Shown: positions 35,250-43,475 of the stretch, in pieces
Layout of the letters: each line of letters begins with the position of its first letter
Numbering within the stretch: the stretch's first letter is position 1
Source of the DNA: Pseudooceanicola nanhaiensis
Lineage (GTDB): Bacteria; Pseudomonadota; Alphaproteobacteria; Rhodobacterales; Rhodobacteraceae
NCBI RefSeq assembly: GCF_020171315.1
Contig: NZ_JAIUZP010000006.1
Coordinates: forward strand, 186,001-250,000
DNA length: 64,000 bases
Direction of reading: 5' to 3'
Position numbers and translations under genes: made by a program
Notes under the pieces: model-generated
Database searches by the model: none
What the model saw: the letters and a program-made list of their open reading frames with translations, nothing else
What the model was told of the DNA's origin: nothing

Positions 35250-35822
35250 ATGACGACCACGAACGGCTCGAAGAGCTTTTCGCGGCGCGCCCTACTCGGT
35301 GCGTTCGCAGCGACGGCTGTTGTAGCAGCCCCCACCTATTCACAAGCAGCCGGCTTTCTGCGTGGCGCAGGCGACGTTCGCCGCCTGCACATGTACAGTC
35401 CGCGCACCGGCGAGCGCCTCAACATGATCTACTGGATCGAGGGGGAGTATATCCCCGAGGCGATGAAGGAAGTGACCCACTTCATGCGCGACTGGCGCAA
35501 CGACAAGCACATGACGATCGACGGCCGCACCATGGATGTCATGGCCGCCGCGCATCGCCTGCTTGATCCCGGCGAGCCCTACATGCTGCTCTCCGGCTAC
35601 CGCTCGCCCGAGACCAACGCGATGCTGCGCTCCCGCTCCAGCGGTGTGGCCAAGAACTCTCTTCACATGAAGGGCCAGGCGGCCGACCTGCGGCTCAAGT
35701 CGCGCTCGGTCAACCAGATGTACAAGGCCGCGGCGGCCTGCCATGGCGGCGGCGTCGGCAAGTACTCCCGGTCGAACTTCGTGCATATGGATTGCGGTCC
35801 CGTGCGTCACTGGGGCTCCTGA
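35250..35822 (+). CDS. Tat-exported DUF882 protein (YcbK-like, M15-type peptidase fold)
   Basis: 190 aa. The twin-arginine signal is SFSRRALLGAFAATAVVAA (9-27). The mature part has the zinc-peptidase pattern of the M15/YcbK group: SGYRSPETN (115-123), SLHMKGQAADLR (137-148; His139, Asp146) and NFVHMDCG (176-183; His179). It is probably a periplasmic metal-dependent peptidoglycan peptidase, folded before export. ATG 35250 is chosen because the Tat signal starts there. A terminator follows. Confidence 0.87.
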   Translation: MTTTNGSKSFSRRALLGAFAATAVVAAPTYSQAAGFLRGAGDVRRLHMYSPRTGERLNMIYWIEGEYIPEAMKEVTHFMRDWRNDKHMTIDGRTMDVMAAAHRLLDPGEPYMLLSGYRSPETNAMLRSRSSGVAKNSLHMKGQAADLRLKSRSVNQMYKAAAACHGGGVGKYSRSNFVHMDCGPVRHWGS

Positions 35823-35910
35823 GCCCCGGTCAAGACTTCAACGCGGCGATGCCCGGCGGGTTCCGTCCCCGCCCAGGATTTCTGCGGTCGATTACCTGAG
35901 AAGACCTGTC

Positions 35911-35941
35911 CACCGGCCGTCCCTGACGCGCCGGTGTTTTT
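35911..35941 (+). terminator. Terminator after the DUF882 gene
   Basis: Stem CACCGGC / GCCGGTG with a 12-nt loop and a TTTTT run. Confidence 0.6.
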
Positions 35942-36102
35942 CTGTCCGTAGGGGCGCTGCCTTGCCCTTTCGGTTGTGGCAGCAGACGCCCCGCCTCCCG
36001 CCAATTTCCGCTCCGCGAAAGAGCGCTGCGTCACCCGCGGCGCAGGCCTTCCGCCCCCCGCTTACCCATGGTTAATAGGAGCGGAGGAGACAGGAGGACC
36101 CA

Positions 36103-36888
36103 ATGACATCACTGGCCCAGATCATCGCCGGCATGACGCCCGATGGCCCCGCGCAACAGGCGCATATCCCCGAGACATGGATGCAGGGCCGGACGGCCTT
36201 CGGCGGGCTCGTGGCAGCGCTCGGGGTGGAGACCGCCCTGCGGGCCGATCCGGACCTGCCGCCGCTGCGCTCGGCCCAGATGATGTTCATGGCCCCGCCC
36301 ACCTCCGAGGCCCGGTTCGAGGCCGAGATCCTGCGCCGGGGCCGCTCGACCGGTTTCGTGGGCCTGTCCTGCGAAAGCGCGGGCAAGGCCTGCGCCCGGG
36401 GCACCTTCGTCTTCGGGGCGCCGCGGGACAGCGAGGTGCGCCACGATCGCTTCCCCCTGCCCGGCCACCTGCCCGGCCCCGAGGACAGCCGCCTCGTCGC
36501 CCCGCGCGAACAGGGCCCGGCCTTCTTCCACAACTTCGAGGTGCGCCGCGCGGCGGGCGCCCTGCCGCTTTCCGGCGCGACCGAGCCGGAATTCCACCTC
36601 TGGGTGCGCCTCAATGAGCGCGCCGACCTCGCGCCGGTCATCGCCATGACCTGCATCGCCGACTGCCCGCCCCCCGCCGCGCTGACCGCCATGACGGCGC
36701 CCGCGCCGGTGGCGACGATCTCGTGGCAGCTGGACGTGGCGCGCATCCCCGACCGCGTGGAATGGGTGCTGCTGCACTCCACCTCGCAGGCGGCGGGCGA
36801 TGGCTATTCGGTGCAGAACATGGACCTCTGGTCGCCCGAGGGCTACCGGATCGCCGGGGCGCGGCAGATGGTGGCGATCTTCGGCTGA
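36103..36888 (+). CDS. Acyl-CoA thioesterase family protein
   Basis: 261 aa with a double hot-dog layout. The N-terminal half contains MQGRTAFGGLVAALGVETAL, the family helix region, and the C-terminal half SWQLDVARIPDRVEWVLLHS and QNMDLWSPEGYRIAGARQM, as in TesB-like thioesterases. It would release free acid from acyl-CoA; the chain length is unknown. AGGAGG precedes the ATG. It stands alone and converges with the CobW gene. Confidence 0.82.
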   Translation: MTSLAQIIAGMTPDGPAQQAHIPETWMQGRTAFGGLVAALGVETALRADPDLPPLRSAQMMFMAPPTSEARFEAEILRRGRSTGFVGLSCESAGKACARGTFVFGAPRDSEVRHDRFPLPGHLPGPEDSRLVAPREQGPAFFHNFEVRRAAGALPLSGATEPEFHLWVRLNERADLAPVIAMTCIADCPPPAALTAMTAPAPVATISWQLDVARIPDRVEWVLLHSTSQAAGDGYSVQNMDLWSPEGYRIAGARQMVAIFG

Positions 36889-36930
36889 GGCTGGCTGCGC
36901 GACAGCCCCTGAACGCAGCGGGTGCGGACC

Positions 36931-37860
36931 TCAGCAGAGGTCCAGCACCTCGCGCGCGCCTTCGGCATCGAACTCGCCCGACCGGCCGATCAGGACAAGC
37001 CGACAGCCCGCAGGCCCGGCAGGATCGCCCTGCGAGACGGCCGCACGGCGGCCGACCAGCTGGAAGATGAGCTGCTGGCCCGGATGCTCCTGCGTGCGCA
37101 GGAAGCCCTTGGCGCGCAGCAGCCCCGGCGCGATCTGCTGCATGGCAGCCTGAAACCGCGGCAGGGAAATGGCCCGGTCCACGACCCATTCCACCGTGGC
37201 AAACCGCCCGGCGTCCACGACGCGCGGACGTTGCCCCGCAAGGCGCGGCCCGGCGGCGGAGCGGATCGTCTCCGGCTCCAGCAGCAGCATTTCAAGGTCG
37301 GAGGTGTCGCGATCCGGGTCGATCACCTGACGGTGGCCAGCCGCGCCAAGACGGGTGTGGATACGGGCCAGCTGATCCTCCGCCAGCCCCGCCGCCTTGG
37401 AAAGCACGACCATGTCGGCCCCCGCCAGCTGCGCCTGCCAGAGGTCATCCTCCGCGATCTTGGGATCCTCGGCGAGCGCCTCGGCGTCCAGCACGCAGAC
37501 CACCGCCTCCAACGCCGCGTGCGAGAAGATGACGGGATCGTAGAGCGCCTCGACGATGCCCGCCGGATCGGCCACGCCCGAGGCCTCGATCACGATCATC
37601 TCGGGGCGCGGGTCCTGATCGAAGAGGATCTTCAGCGTGCGCAGAAGATCCCCCTGAAGCGTACAGCAGATGCAGCCATTGCGCAGGCCCACCACCTCTT
37701 CGGTGGACCCGGCAATCAGGTCGGCGTCGATGTTGATCGAGCCGAAGTCGTTCACGATGGCCGCGATGCGACGCCCGTGATCCCCCGCCAGCAGGCGGTT
37801 GATGAGGGTGGTCTTGCCGGCGCCGAGGGCCCCGGTGACGACAAGAACCGGCAGGCTCAT
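36931..37860 (-). CDS. CobW/COG0523-family GTPase metallochaperone
   Basis: 309 aa. The P-loop is GALGAGKT (10-17). The metal-binding GCICC is at 62-66, within NGCICCTLQGDLL. NDFG and a C-terminal CobW_C-like domain complete the family. COG0523 proteins deliver Zn2+ or another metal to client enzymes. The ATG overlaps the stop of the upstream amidohydrolase gene (ATGA), so the two are made together. The amidohydrolase is a likely metal client, which is an inference from coupling. Confidence 0.88.
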   Translation of the reverse strand: MSLPVLVVTGALGAGKTTLINRLLAGDHGRRIAAIVNDFGSINIDADLIAGSTEEVVGLRNGCICCTLQGDLLRTLKILFDQDPRPEMIVIEASGVADPAGIVEALYDPVIFSHAALEAVVCVLDAEALAEDPKIAEDDLWQAQLAGADMVVLSKAAGLAEDQLARIHTRLGAAGHRQVIDPDRDTSDLEMLLLEPETIRSAAGPRLAGQRPRVVDAGRFATVEWVVDRAISLPRFQAAMQQIAPGLLRAKGFLRTQEHPGQQLIFQLVGRRAAVSQGDPAGPAGCRLVLIGRSGEFDAEGAREVLDLC

Positions 37861-39356
37861 CGGCGGATCGCCCGGCCGGGCATGGCCTCTTCGGCCAGCG
37901 TCGCCTTTTCGATCACGGGCACGCCGTTCACGATGAGATGGATCACGCCTTCGGACACCTGGGTCATGTTCGAGAAGTCGGCCTTGTCGTCGAGCGCGTC
38001 AAGATCGAAGACGAGGATATCGGCGTCCATGCCCTCCTGCAGGCGGGCCTTGGTGCGCATCTGGGGCGTGCATTTCTCGATCACCGCCGAGGGGATCGTG
38101 GTGCATTTCGCGATACCCTCCATCAGCGGCACCAGCTTCCGGTCGCGGACGTAGTCGCGCATGAACTTGACGAAGCAGGCCGAGGAACGCGGGTGCGCCG
38201 AGACATCCGACGGCAGCGGCCATTCGGTGCCCTCGTAGAGCGACCCGTCCGGCTTGATCCACGGCATCGCGTCCGAGCCGATGGCGCCGCCGGGATAGAC
38301 CACGGACATGTCCAGCAGCTCCTGGTGACGCGGGTTGTTCGCCACGTCGAGGAAGTGCCACAGGATCAACTCGCTCGGGTTCTCGTCGCCCACGGCGAGG
38401 ACGTCCTCGCGGCTTTCCATCCGGCGACGGTTGCGGACAAGTTCGATGTCCTTGTAGTCGCCGCCCGATTTCTCGCGGAAGTCCGGCGCGCGCAGGAAGC
38501 CGGCCGAGGCCACGGTGGAACCGGTGCCATAGGGATAGGCCTCGACCGTGACGGGCAGCCCCTGCTCCTGCGCCTTGCGCAGCACGGTGATCGCGTGTTC
38601 CACGTCCTGCAGGCTGGTGGAGTTCAGGTGGCAGATGTGCATGTCGCAGCCGGTGGCGCCAGCCAGACCGATGATGCGCACATAGGCCTCGACGCCCGAC
38701 TGCGGGTCGATGTTGGAGGCAAAGGCCACGTGGGTGAAGGTCGGCGCTTCCACGGCCTTGGCGGCGTCACAGATCCACGTCAGCTCCTTCAGGCCGGTGC
38801 CCTTGGCATAGCCGTTGGGAATGCCCACGCCGATGGCGCCCTCGTCGAGCCCCTCCTTGACCAGACGCACGATCTCCTGCGCCTGTTCGTTGGTGGCGGC
38901 CTCGGTCGACCAGCGGGTGTCCTTGGCGCCATAGCCCATGGCTTCCAGCGGCTTGATGCCCGCATCCAGCGGGAACTCCGTCATCGCGGCCATGCGGGCG
39001 ATGATCCAGGCAGAGGCGCAGCCGTAGTTCAGCACGCGGCCGGTCTTGGCCTGCCCCTTGTACCACTCGCCCACAGGCAGCGCACCGATCTCCAGCTCCA
39101 GCGAGGTGGTGACCCCGTCGAAGGCCTGCATCCGGTCCGCCGGGATCGACTGGCCGTGGGCGTGGATATCCACGAAGCCCGGGCAGACGATCTTGCCCTC
39201 GGCATCCATCTCGCGGGCCCCGGCGGCGAGGCTCTGGCCGATGGCGGCGATCTTGTCGCCCTTGATCCCTACGTCGGCGATTTCATCCCGGCCGGTTTCG
39301 GGGTCCATCACCCGGCCATTGCGGATGACGATGTCGAAGGATGCCTGCGCGCTCAT
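37857..39356 (-). CDS. D-aminoacylase / N-acyl-D-amino-acid deacylase-type amidohydrolase
   Basis: 499-aa amidohydrolase-superfamily enzyme. The metal ligands HAH are at 65-67 (GFVDIHAHGQS). Other blocks are HVAFASNIDPQSGVEAYV, CDMHICHLNSTS, VTVEAYPYGTGSTV and a C-terminal composite beta domain (DADILVFDLDALDD). The family hydrolyses N-acyl-D-amino acids or related D-amino acid derivatives. It lies 153 nt downstream of the TRAP transporter genes on the same strand and overlaps the CobW gene. With the DadA-like enzyme at 43476 it could form a pathway from N-acyl-D-amino acid to 2-oxo acid. AGGAGC precedes the ATG. Confidence 0.82.
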   Translation of the reverse strand: MSAQASFDIVIRNGRVMDPETGRDEIADVGIKGDKIAAIGQSLAAGAREMDAEGKIVCPGFVDIHAHGQSIPADRMQAFDGVTTSLELEIGALPVGEWYKGQAKTGRVLNYGCASAWIIARMAAMTEFPLDAGIKPLEAMGYGAKDTRWSTEAATNEQAQEIVRLVKEGLDEGAIGVGIPNGYAKGTGLKELTWICDAAKAVEAPTFTHVAFASNIDPQSGVEAYVRIIGLAGATGCDMHICHLNSTSLQDVEHAITVLRKAQEQGLPVTVEAYPYGTGSTVASAGFLRAPDFREKSGGDYKDIELVRNRRRMESREDVLAVGDENPSELILWHFLDVANNPRHQELLDMSVVYPGGAIGSDAMPWIKPDGSLYEGTEWPLPSDVSAHPRSSACFVKFMRDYVRDRKLVPLMEGIAKCTTIPSAVIEKCTPQMRTKARLQEGMDADILVFDLDALDDKADFSNMTQVSEGVIHLIVNGVPVIEKATLAEEAMPGRAIRR

Positions 39357-39379
39357 CTCTGGAAGCTCCTGAAATCTTT

Positions 39380-39417
39380 AAAAAAGGCGCCCGAACCGCG
39401 CGCCTGCGGCCCGGGCG
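39380..39417 (-). terminator. Terminator after the TRAP transporter genes
   Basis: Between dctP and the amidohydrolase gene: a GC-rich stem (GGCGC / GCGCC inside CGCCCG / CGGGCG) followed by six T on the minus strand. It may reduce transcription into the amidohydrolase gene, so the latter may rely on read-through or its own promoter. Confidence 0.6.
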
Positions 39418-39509
39418 AATAACCCTGTGGCGCACAACGGGAGACACGCGCACCACAGGGGAGAGGCCGGTCCCGTGAAGGGGGGACGGAACCGGCTGCG
39501 TTCAGCCGA

Positions 39510-40499
39510 TCACTCGGCGTAGGATTTGATGTCCGCGATGATGGCCTGCACGCGGGCCGGCTCCACGCCGTCCACGTTGTCGGCCATCGGGGCGGCGGCA
39601 TCGGCGAAGGTCTTCAGGTCCTCGGCGGTCGGCTGGTAGACCTTGATGCCCGCATCCGCGATCTCGCCCTTCTGGCGTTCGTCCACGGTGGGGATCCAGG
39701 CGTCGACAGCGGCATCTGCGGCGGCAACGGCCTCATCCACCTGCGCCTTTTCCTCGTCGCTCAGCCCGTCGAGCCACATGGTCGAGGCGATGGCGACGCG
39801 CACGGCGGGGATCACCTTGAAGTCGGTGAAATAGTCGAAGAGGTCGATATGGCCGAAGGTCAGCGCCACGCCGACCGGGTTGATGTAGCCATCGGCCACG
39901 CCGGTCTGGATCGCGTTCGGCACTTCGGTCCAGGGCACCACGACGCCCGAGGCGCCCAGCTTGGAGAAGAGGTCCATCTGCATGGTGTCGAGGGCGCGCA
40001 TCCGCAGTTGCGGCATGTCCGCGGCGGTCTTGATCTCGGCCTTGTTGTTGTAGAGGCCCGAGAACGGGCCGAGGCCCACGGAGGACAGCACCTGGAAGCC
40101 TTCCGGCAGCAGCGTCTCGTTCACGCCCGCGAGGAAGTCGGACTCATGCATGAACTTGGAGTAATGCGCCTCGCCCGAGAAGAGGTAGGGCAGCTGGGGC
40201 ACGCGCATCTCGGGGGCGAATTCCACCGACACGCGGTAATCCGACATGGAGACGTCGAGGATGCCGGTGCGGACCTGGTCGAGGCGCTCATCCTCGCCGC
40301 CGATGGTGTTGTAGGGGAACACTTCGGTGTCCCAGCCGGCGGCCTTCAGCGTCTCGATGAAGGTATGCGACCAGAGCGCGGTGCCCGAGTTCTCGATATC
40401 GGGGATCGAGTCTTCGGCGAGGTTCACGCTGGCGGCCATCAGCGGGGCGGAGGAGAGCGCCAGAACGCTGGTTGCGGCCATCAGGAAGCGGTTGAACAT
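39510..40499 (-). CDS. dctP: TRAP transporter substrate-binding protein (DctP family)
   Basis: 329 aa. The signal peptide ends near APLMA|AS (residue 22). DctP features: GEDERLDQVRTGILDVSMSD, KTAADMPQLRMRALDTMQMD (the Arg that binds carboxylate) and WTEVPNAIQTGVADGYINP. It captures a carboxylate-bearing solute in the periplasm for the DctQ/DctM permease encoded just upstream in transcription order. The context (D-aminoacylase, DadA) suggests an N-acyl- or D-amino acid. Confidence 0.9.
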   Translation of the reverse strand: MFNRFLMAATSVLALSSAPLMAASVNLAEDSIPDIENSGTALWSHTFIETLKAAGWDTEVFPYNTIGGEDERLDQVRTGILDVSMSDYRVSVEFAPEMRVPQLPYLFSGEAHYSKFMHESDFLAGVNETLLPEGFQVLSSVGLGPFSGLYNNKAEIKTAADMPQLRMRALDTMQMDLFSKLGASGVVVPWTEVPNAIQTGVADGYINPVGVALTFGHIDLFDYFTDFKVIPAVRVAIASTMWLDGLSDEEKAQVDEAVAAADAAVDAWIPTVDERQKGEIADAGIKVYQPTAEDLKTFADAAAPMADNVDGVEPARVQAIIADIKSYAE

Positions 40500-40546
40500 G
40501 GGGTCATAACTCCGTTGGAATATCTATGCTTTTATTGGGTCAGGTC

Positions 40547-41092
40547 TTAGGCGGCTTCGGTCCCGATCGCCTCGTGCTGGAGGGCGGCCTCCTGCTCGCG
40601 GACGCGGGCCGAGAAGATCAGCCCGAGGCCGGAAAGGCCGTGCAGGCAGATGATGATGCAGGTCACAGGCAGCGCCATGGTCATCCAGGCGGTGGAGATC
40701 CCCAGCCCTTCGGACAGCCGCGTCATCTGGCGGATCACGAAGGGATAGGAATAGTTCAGGACCGGCAGGAAGAAGAGCCACGCCGCCACGGCGCGGGTCA
40801 CGGCGCGGATCGCCATCTTGGGGAAGCTTTCGGGCGCGGGCGTCACCAGCGAGGGATCGGCGTGGGTGTGGAAGGCGACCGTCGCCCCCAGCAGCCCGCC
40901 CCAGATCATCAGCCAGCGGGCCAGTTCCTCGGTCCAGAACGGCGGCGAGGCAAAGATGTAGCGCGCCACCACCTGCAACAGCACGACCAGCAGCATGGCC
41001 CCGAAGCAGACGACCGAGACAACCCCCGCCCCCGTATTCACCCAGCGGGACAGCGTGTAGAGCGCCTCTGCGATTTTCGCGATGAGTTTCAT
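40547..41092 (-). CDS. dctQ: TRAP transporter small permease (DctQ family)
   Basis: 181-aa inner-membrane protein with four predicted transmembrane helices. DctQ hallmarks include YIFASPPFWTEELARWLMIW and a preceding hydrophobic segment. ATG 41092 is preceded by GAGGAG; it lies 11 nt after the DctM stop. It forms the membrane complex with DctM. Confidence 0.88.
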   Translation of the reverse strand: MKLIAKIAEALYTLSRWVNTGAGVVSVVCFGAMLLVVLLQVVARYIFASPPFWTEELARWLMIWGGLLGATVAFHTHADPSLVTPAPESFPKMAIRAVTRAVAAWLFFLPVLNYSYPFVIRQMTRLSEGLGISTAWMTMALPVTCIIICLHGLSGLGLIFSARVREQEAALQHEAIGTEAA

Positions 41093-41102
41093 CGGGCTCT
41101 CC

Positions 41103-42383
41103 TCAGTATCCAAGCGCGCGCGGCACGGCGAGCGTGATTTCGGGGACGAAGGTCAGCACCATCAAGAGGATGATCTGCACCACGAGGAAGGGCAGCACGG
41201 CCCGGGCGATGGACCAGTAGCGCACCTTGGTCACCGTCGAGACCACCAGCAGCGCGGCCCCCAGCGGCGGCGTCACGAGACCGATCATCAGGTTCACGAG
41301 GATCACGATGCCGAGGTGGATCGGATCGACCCCCATGGCAAGCGCGGGCGGCGCCAGCAGCGGCACGAAGAGCGCGAGTGCCACCGGCACGTCGAGGAAG
41401 GTGCCCACGATCAGGAAGATCACGTTCAGCAGCAGCAGGTAGCGCCAGCCGTCTAGTCCGAGGTTTTCGATCACGCCGGAGAGGTAGCGCGGGATCTGCT
41501 CGATCCCGGCGAGGTAGCCGAAGATCGCCACGGCCGCGAGCAGCACGAAGATCGAGCCGGTCATCATCGCCGTGCGGTGTAGCGAGTCGTAGAGCCCCTT
41601 GAGGGTCATCTGGCCATAGATCATGCCCGCGACAATCGCGCAGAGCACGGCCACGGCCGCGGCCTCGGTGGGTGTCATGATGCCGAAGACGATACCGCCC
41701 ATGATCACGATCGGGATCAGCAGCGCGGGCATGGCCCGCCACAGCCGCTTGAGGAAGACCGAGAAGGCCACCTTCTCGCCGCGGGGGTGATCGTATTTCT
41801 TGGCCATATAGGCATTCAGCCCGAAGAGCACGAGCGCCATCAGGATGCCCGGCACGATGCCCGCGATGAAGAGCGCCGTGACCGAGGTCTGCATCAGCGC
41901 GCCGTAGAAGATCAGCGTGATCGAGGGCGGGATGATCGGCCCGATGACCGAGGAGGCCGCCGTGATCGCACAGGCGTAATCCATCGGGTAGCCGTTCTTC
42001 TTCATCGCCGGGACCAGCGTGTTGGAGACCGAGGCCGCATCCGCCACGGCAGAGCCGGAAATCCCAGCAAAGAAGACTGATGTGAGGATGTTCACATGCC
42101 CCAGCCCGCCCCGCAGCCGCGCCATCATCGCCGAGGCCAGATCGAGCAGCGCCTGCGTGACGCCCGCGCGGTTCATGATCTCCCCGGCGAGGATGAAGAG
42201 CGGCATCGACATCAGCGAGAAGAGATCAATATTCGCGAGGATCCGCTGCGGCGCCGCCGCAAGGAACCGCGCCCGGTCGAGCGCGAGGAAGGTCAGGATG
42301 GAGGCCGCGCCAATGATATGCGCCAGAACTGCCCCCCCGATCAGCAGAACTAGAGAAAAGATAATGATCGGAATGGCTTGCAT
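41103..42383 (-). CDS. dctM: TRAP transporter large permease (DctM family)
   Basis: 426-aa inner-membrane protein with about 12 transmembrane segments. DctM family blocks: MSMPLFILAGEIMNRAGV, FFAGISGSAVADAASVSNTL and VIGPIIPPSITLIFYG. It performs Na+- or H+-driven import with DctQ and DctP. It is the first gene of the leftward TRAP operon; its upstream region carries two copies of the shared 15-bp operator. Confidence 0.93.
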   Translation of the reverse strand: MQAIPIIIFSLVLLIGGAVLAHIIGAASILTFLALDRARFLAAAPQRILANIDLFSLMSMPLFILAGEIMNRAGVTQALLDLASAMMARLRGGLGHVNILTSVFFAGISGSAVADAASVSNTLVPAMKKNGYPMDYACAITAASSVIGPIIPPSITLIFYGALMQTSVTALFIAGIVPGILMALVLFGLNAYMAKKYDHPRGEKVAFSVFLKRLWRAMPALLIPIVIMGGIVFGIMTPTEAAAVAVLCAIVAGMIYGQMTLKGLYDSLHRTAMMTGSIFVLLAAVAIFGYLAGIEQIPRYLSGVIENLGLDGWRYLLLLNVIFLIVGTFLDVPVALALFVPLLAPPALAMGVDPIHLGIVILVNLMIGLVTPPLGAALLVVSTVTKVRYWSIARAVLPFLVVQIILLMVLTFVPEITLAVPRALGY

Positions 42384-42488
42384 CGGCCGGAACGTCCCTG
42401 TTCTGTGCCCTCTTCCGCCGCTTTCGCCCGGATCGGGGCCCGGTAAAAGATCGTTTGAACACGAATTATTTGCCGGTGAGTGGTTTTA

Positions 42489-42503
42489 TTGTACGCTGAT
42501 CAA
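42489..42503 (-). promoter_or_regulatory. Operator site A (TRAP promoter)
   Basis: TTGATCAGCGTACAA, matching the dyad TTGNNCANTGNNCAA at all but one symmetric base. TACAAT at its edge on the minus strand could be the -10 of the TRAP operon, so bound repressor would block it. Confidence 0.6.
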
Positions 42504-42521
42504 ATATTCCCCCCACGTCAA

Positions 42522-42536
42522 TTGAGCATTGTACAA
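42522..42536 (+). promoter_or_regulatory. Operator site B (tetR / TRAP intergenic)
   Basis: TTGAGCATTGTACAA, a full match to TTGNNCANTGNNCAA. It lies 53 nt upstream of the TetR start. The surrounding CGTCAATTGA is shared with site C. Confidence 0.65.
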
Positions 42537-42589
42537 TTGTCGACAACCGCCACCAAGGCGCCGGAGGGTTTAGGGAGGGCGATGAATTT

Positions 42590-43309
42590 ATGAGCGACAA
42601 AAGCACCAAAAAACCAGCGCTCGGTCGGGCGGCCGCCATCGGCCTGTCGAAGGAGCAGATCATCGCAGAGGCGATTCTGTTGATCGACGAGGCCGGGCTT
42701 GGCGCCTTCTCGATCCGCGAGTTGTCGCGGCGGCTGAAGGTCTACCCCGCGGCGATCTACTGGCACGTGGGCGGCTCCAAGGCCGATCTCTTCGGTGAGA
42801 TCTCGGGCGGGCTGACGGCCAACCTGATGCCGCCGCAGGAGGTCAGCCCCGACTGGCGCGAGACGCTCCGCGCGCTCTTCCGCCGCTTCCGCGCCCGGCT
42901 GCATGAACATCCGAACGCCGCCCCCCTTCTGGGGGCTCAGATGAAATCCAACGGCGCCCCGAATGCGCCTTGGGTCGAGATCATCCTGCAGGCGCTGCAA
43001 CAGGCAGGCTTCGAGGGACAGGAGCGGATCGACGCCTTCAACGCGCTCGTCGGCGGGCTGGAAGGTTTCATCACCATGGAGCTTGGCCCCGCACCCGAAG
43101 GCTCCGAGGACTGGGCCGACAGCTTCGACGAGCGGATGAACCAGCTTGACCCGCAGGAGTATCCGCTGCTCACCGCCTCCTACCCCGAAATGCGCAACCG
43201 TGCCTTCGTGACCCGCTGGCGGAACGGGTCCGACTCGCCGCTCGACGGCGGGTTCGAACTGCTGCTCGATACGCTGATCCTTGGGCTGGAGGCCCGCCGC
43301 GCCCGCTGA
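42590..43309 (+). CDS. TetR-family transcriptional regulator
   Basis: 239 aa. The N-terminal DNA-binding domain contains SKEQIIAEAILLIDEAGLGA, FSIRELSRRLKVYPAAIYWH (recognition helix) and VGGSKADLFGEI. The C-terminal ligand domain is all-helical, resembling the TetR_C class (VEIILQALQQAGFEGQERID). AGGGAGG lies before the ATG. It is divergent from the TRAP operon and upstream of the dadA-like gene. Identical dyads in both promoters make it the likely repressor of both, induced by a D-amino acid derivative. The assignment of the dyad to this protein is an inference. Confidence 0.9.
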   Translation: MSDKSTKKPALGRAAAIGLSKEQIIAEAILLIDEAGLGAFSIRELSRRLKVYPAAIYWHVGGSKADLFGEISGGLTANLMPPQEVSPDWRETLRALFRRFRARLHEHPNAAPLLGAQMKSNGAPNAPWVEIILQALQQAGFEGQERIDAFNALVGGLEGFITMELGPAPEGSEDWADSFDERMNQLDPQEYPLLTASYPEMRNRAFVTRWRNGSDSPLDGGFELLLDTLILGLEARRAR

Positions 43310-43373
43310 CGCGCCCCGGACCCGCCTGCCTTTTGGGCGACAAAACAGCGCGGAACGCCGCCGCCCGCAACAA

Positions 43374-43388
43374 TAGTACACTGTTCAA
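43374..43388 (-). promoter_or_regulatory. Operator site C (dadA-like promoter)
   Basis: TTGAACAGTGTACTA on the minus strand, one change from TTGNNCANTGNNCAA. Its flank matches site B through CGTCAATTGA. It lies 87 nt upstream of the dadA-like start; TACACT inside it could be a -10 on the plus strand. Confidence 0.62.
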
Positions 43389-43475
43389 TTGACGCATGTC
43401 CGGGCCCCGTGCCATGGATCTGATCACCCCGCGCATCGCACGTCGGGGCCTTATTCCATTGAACAGGAGCATCCC

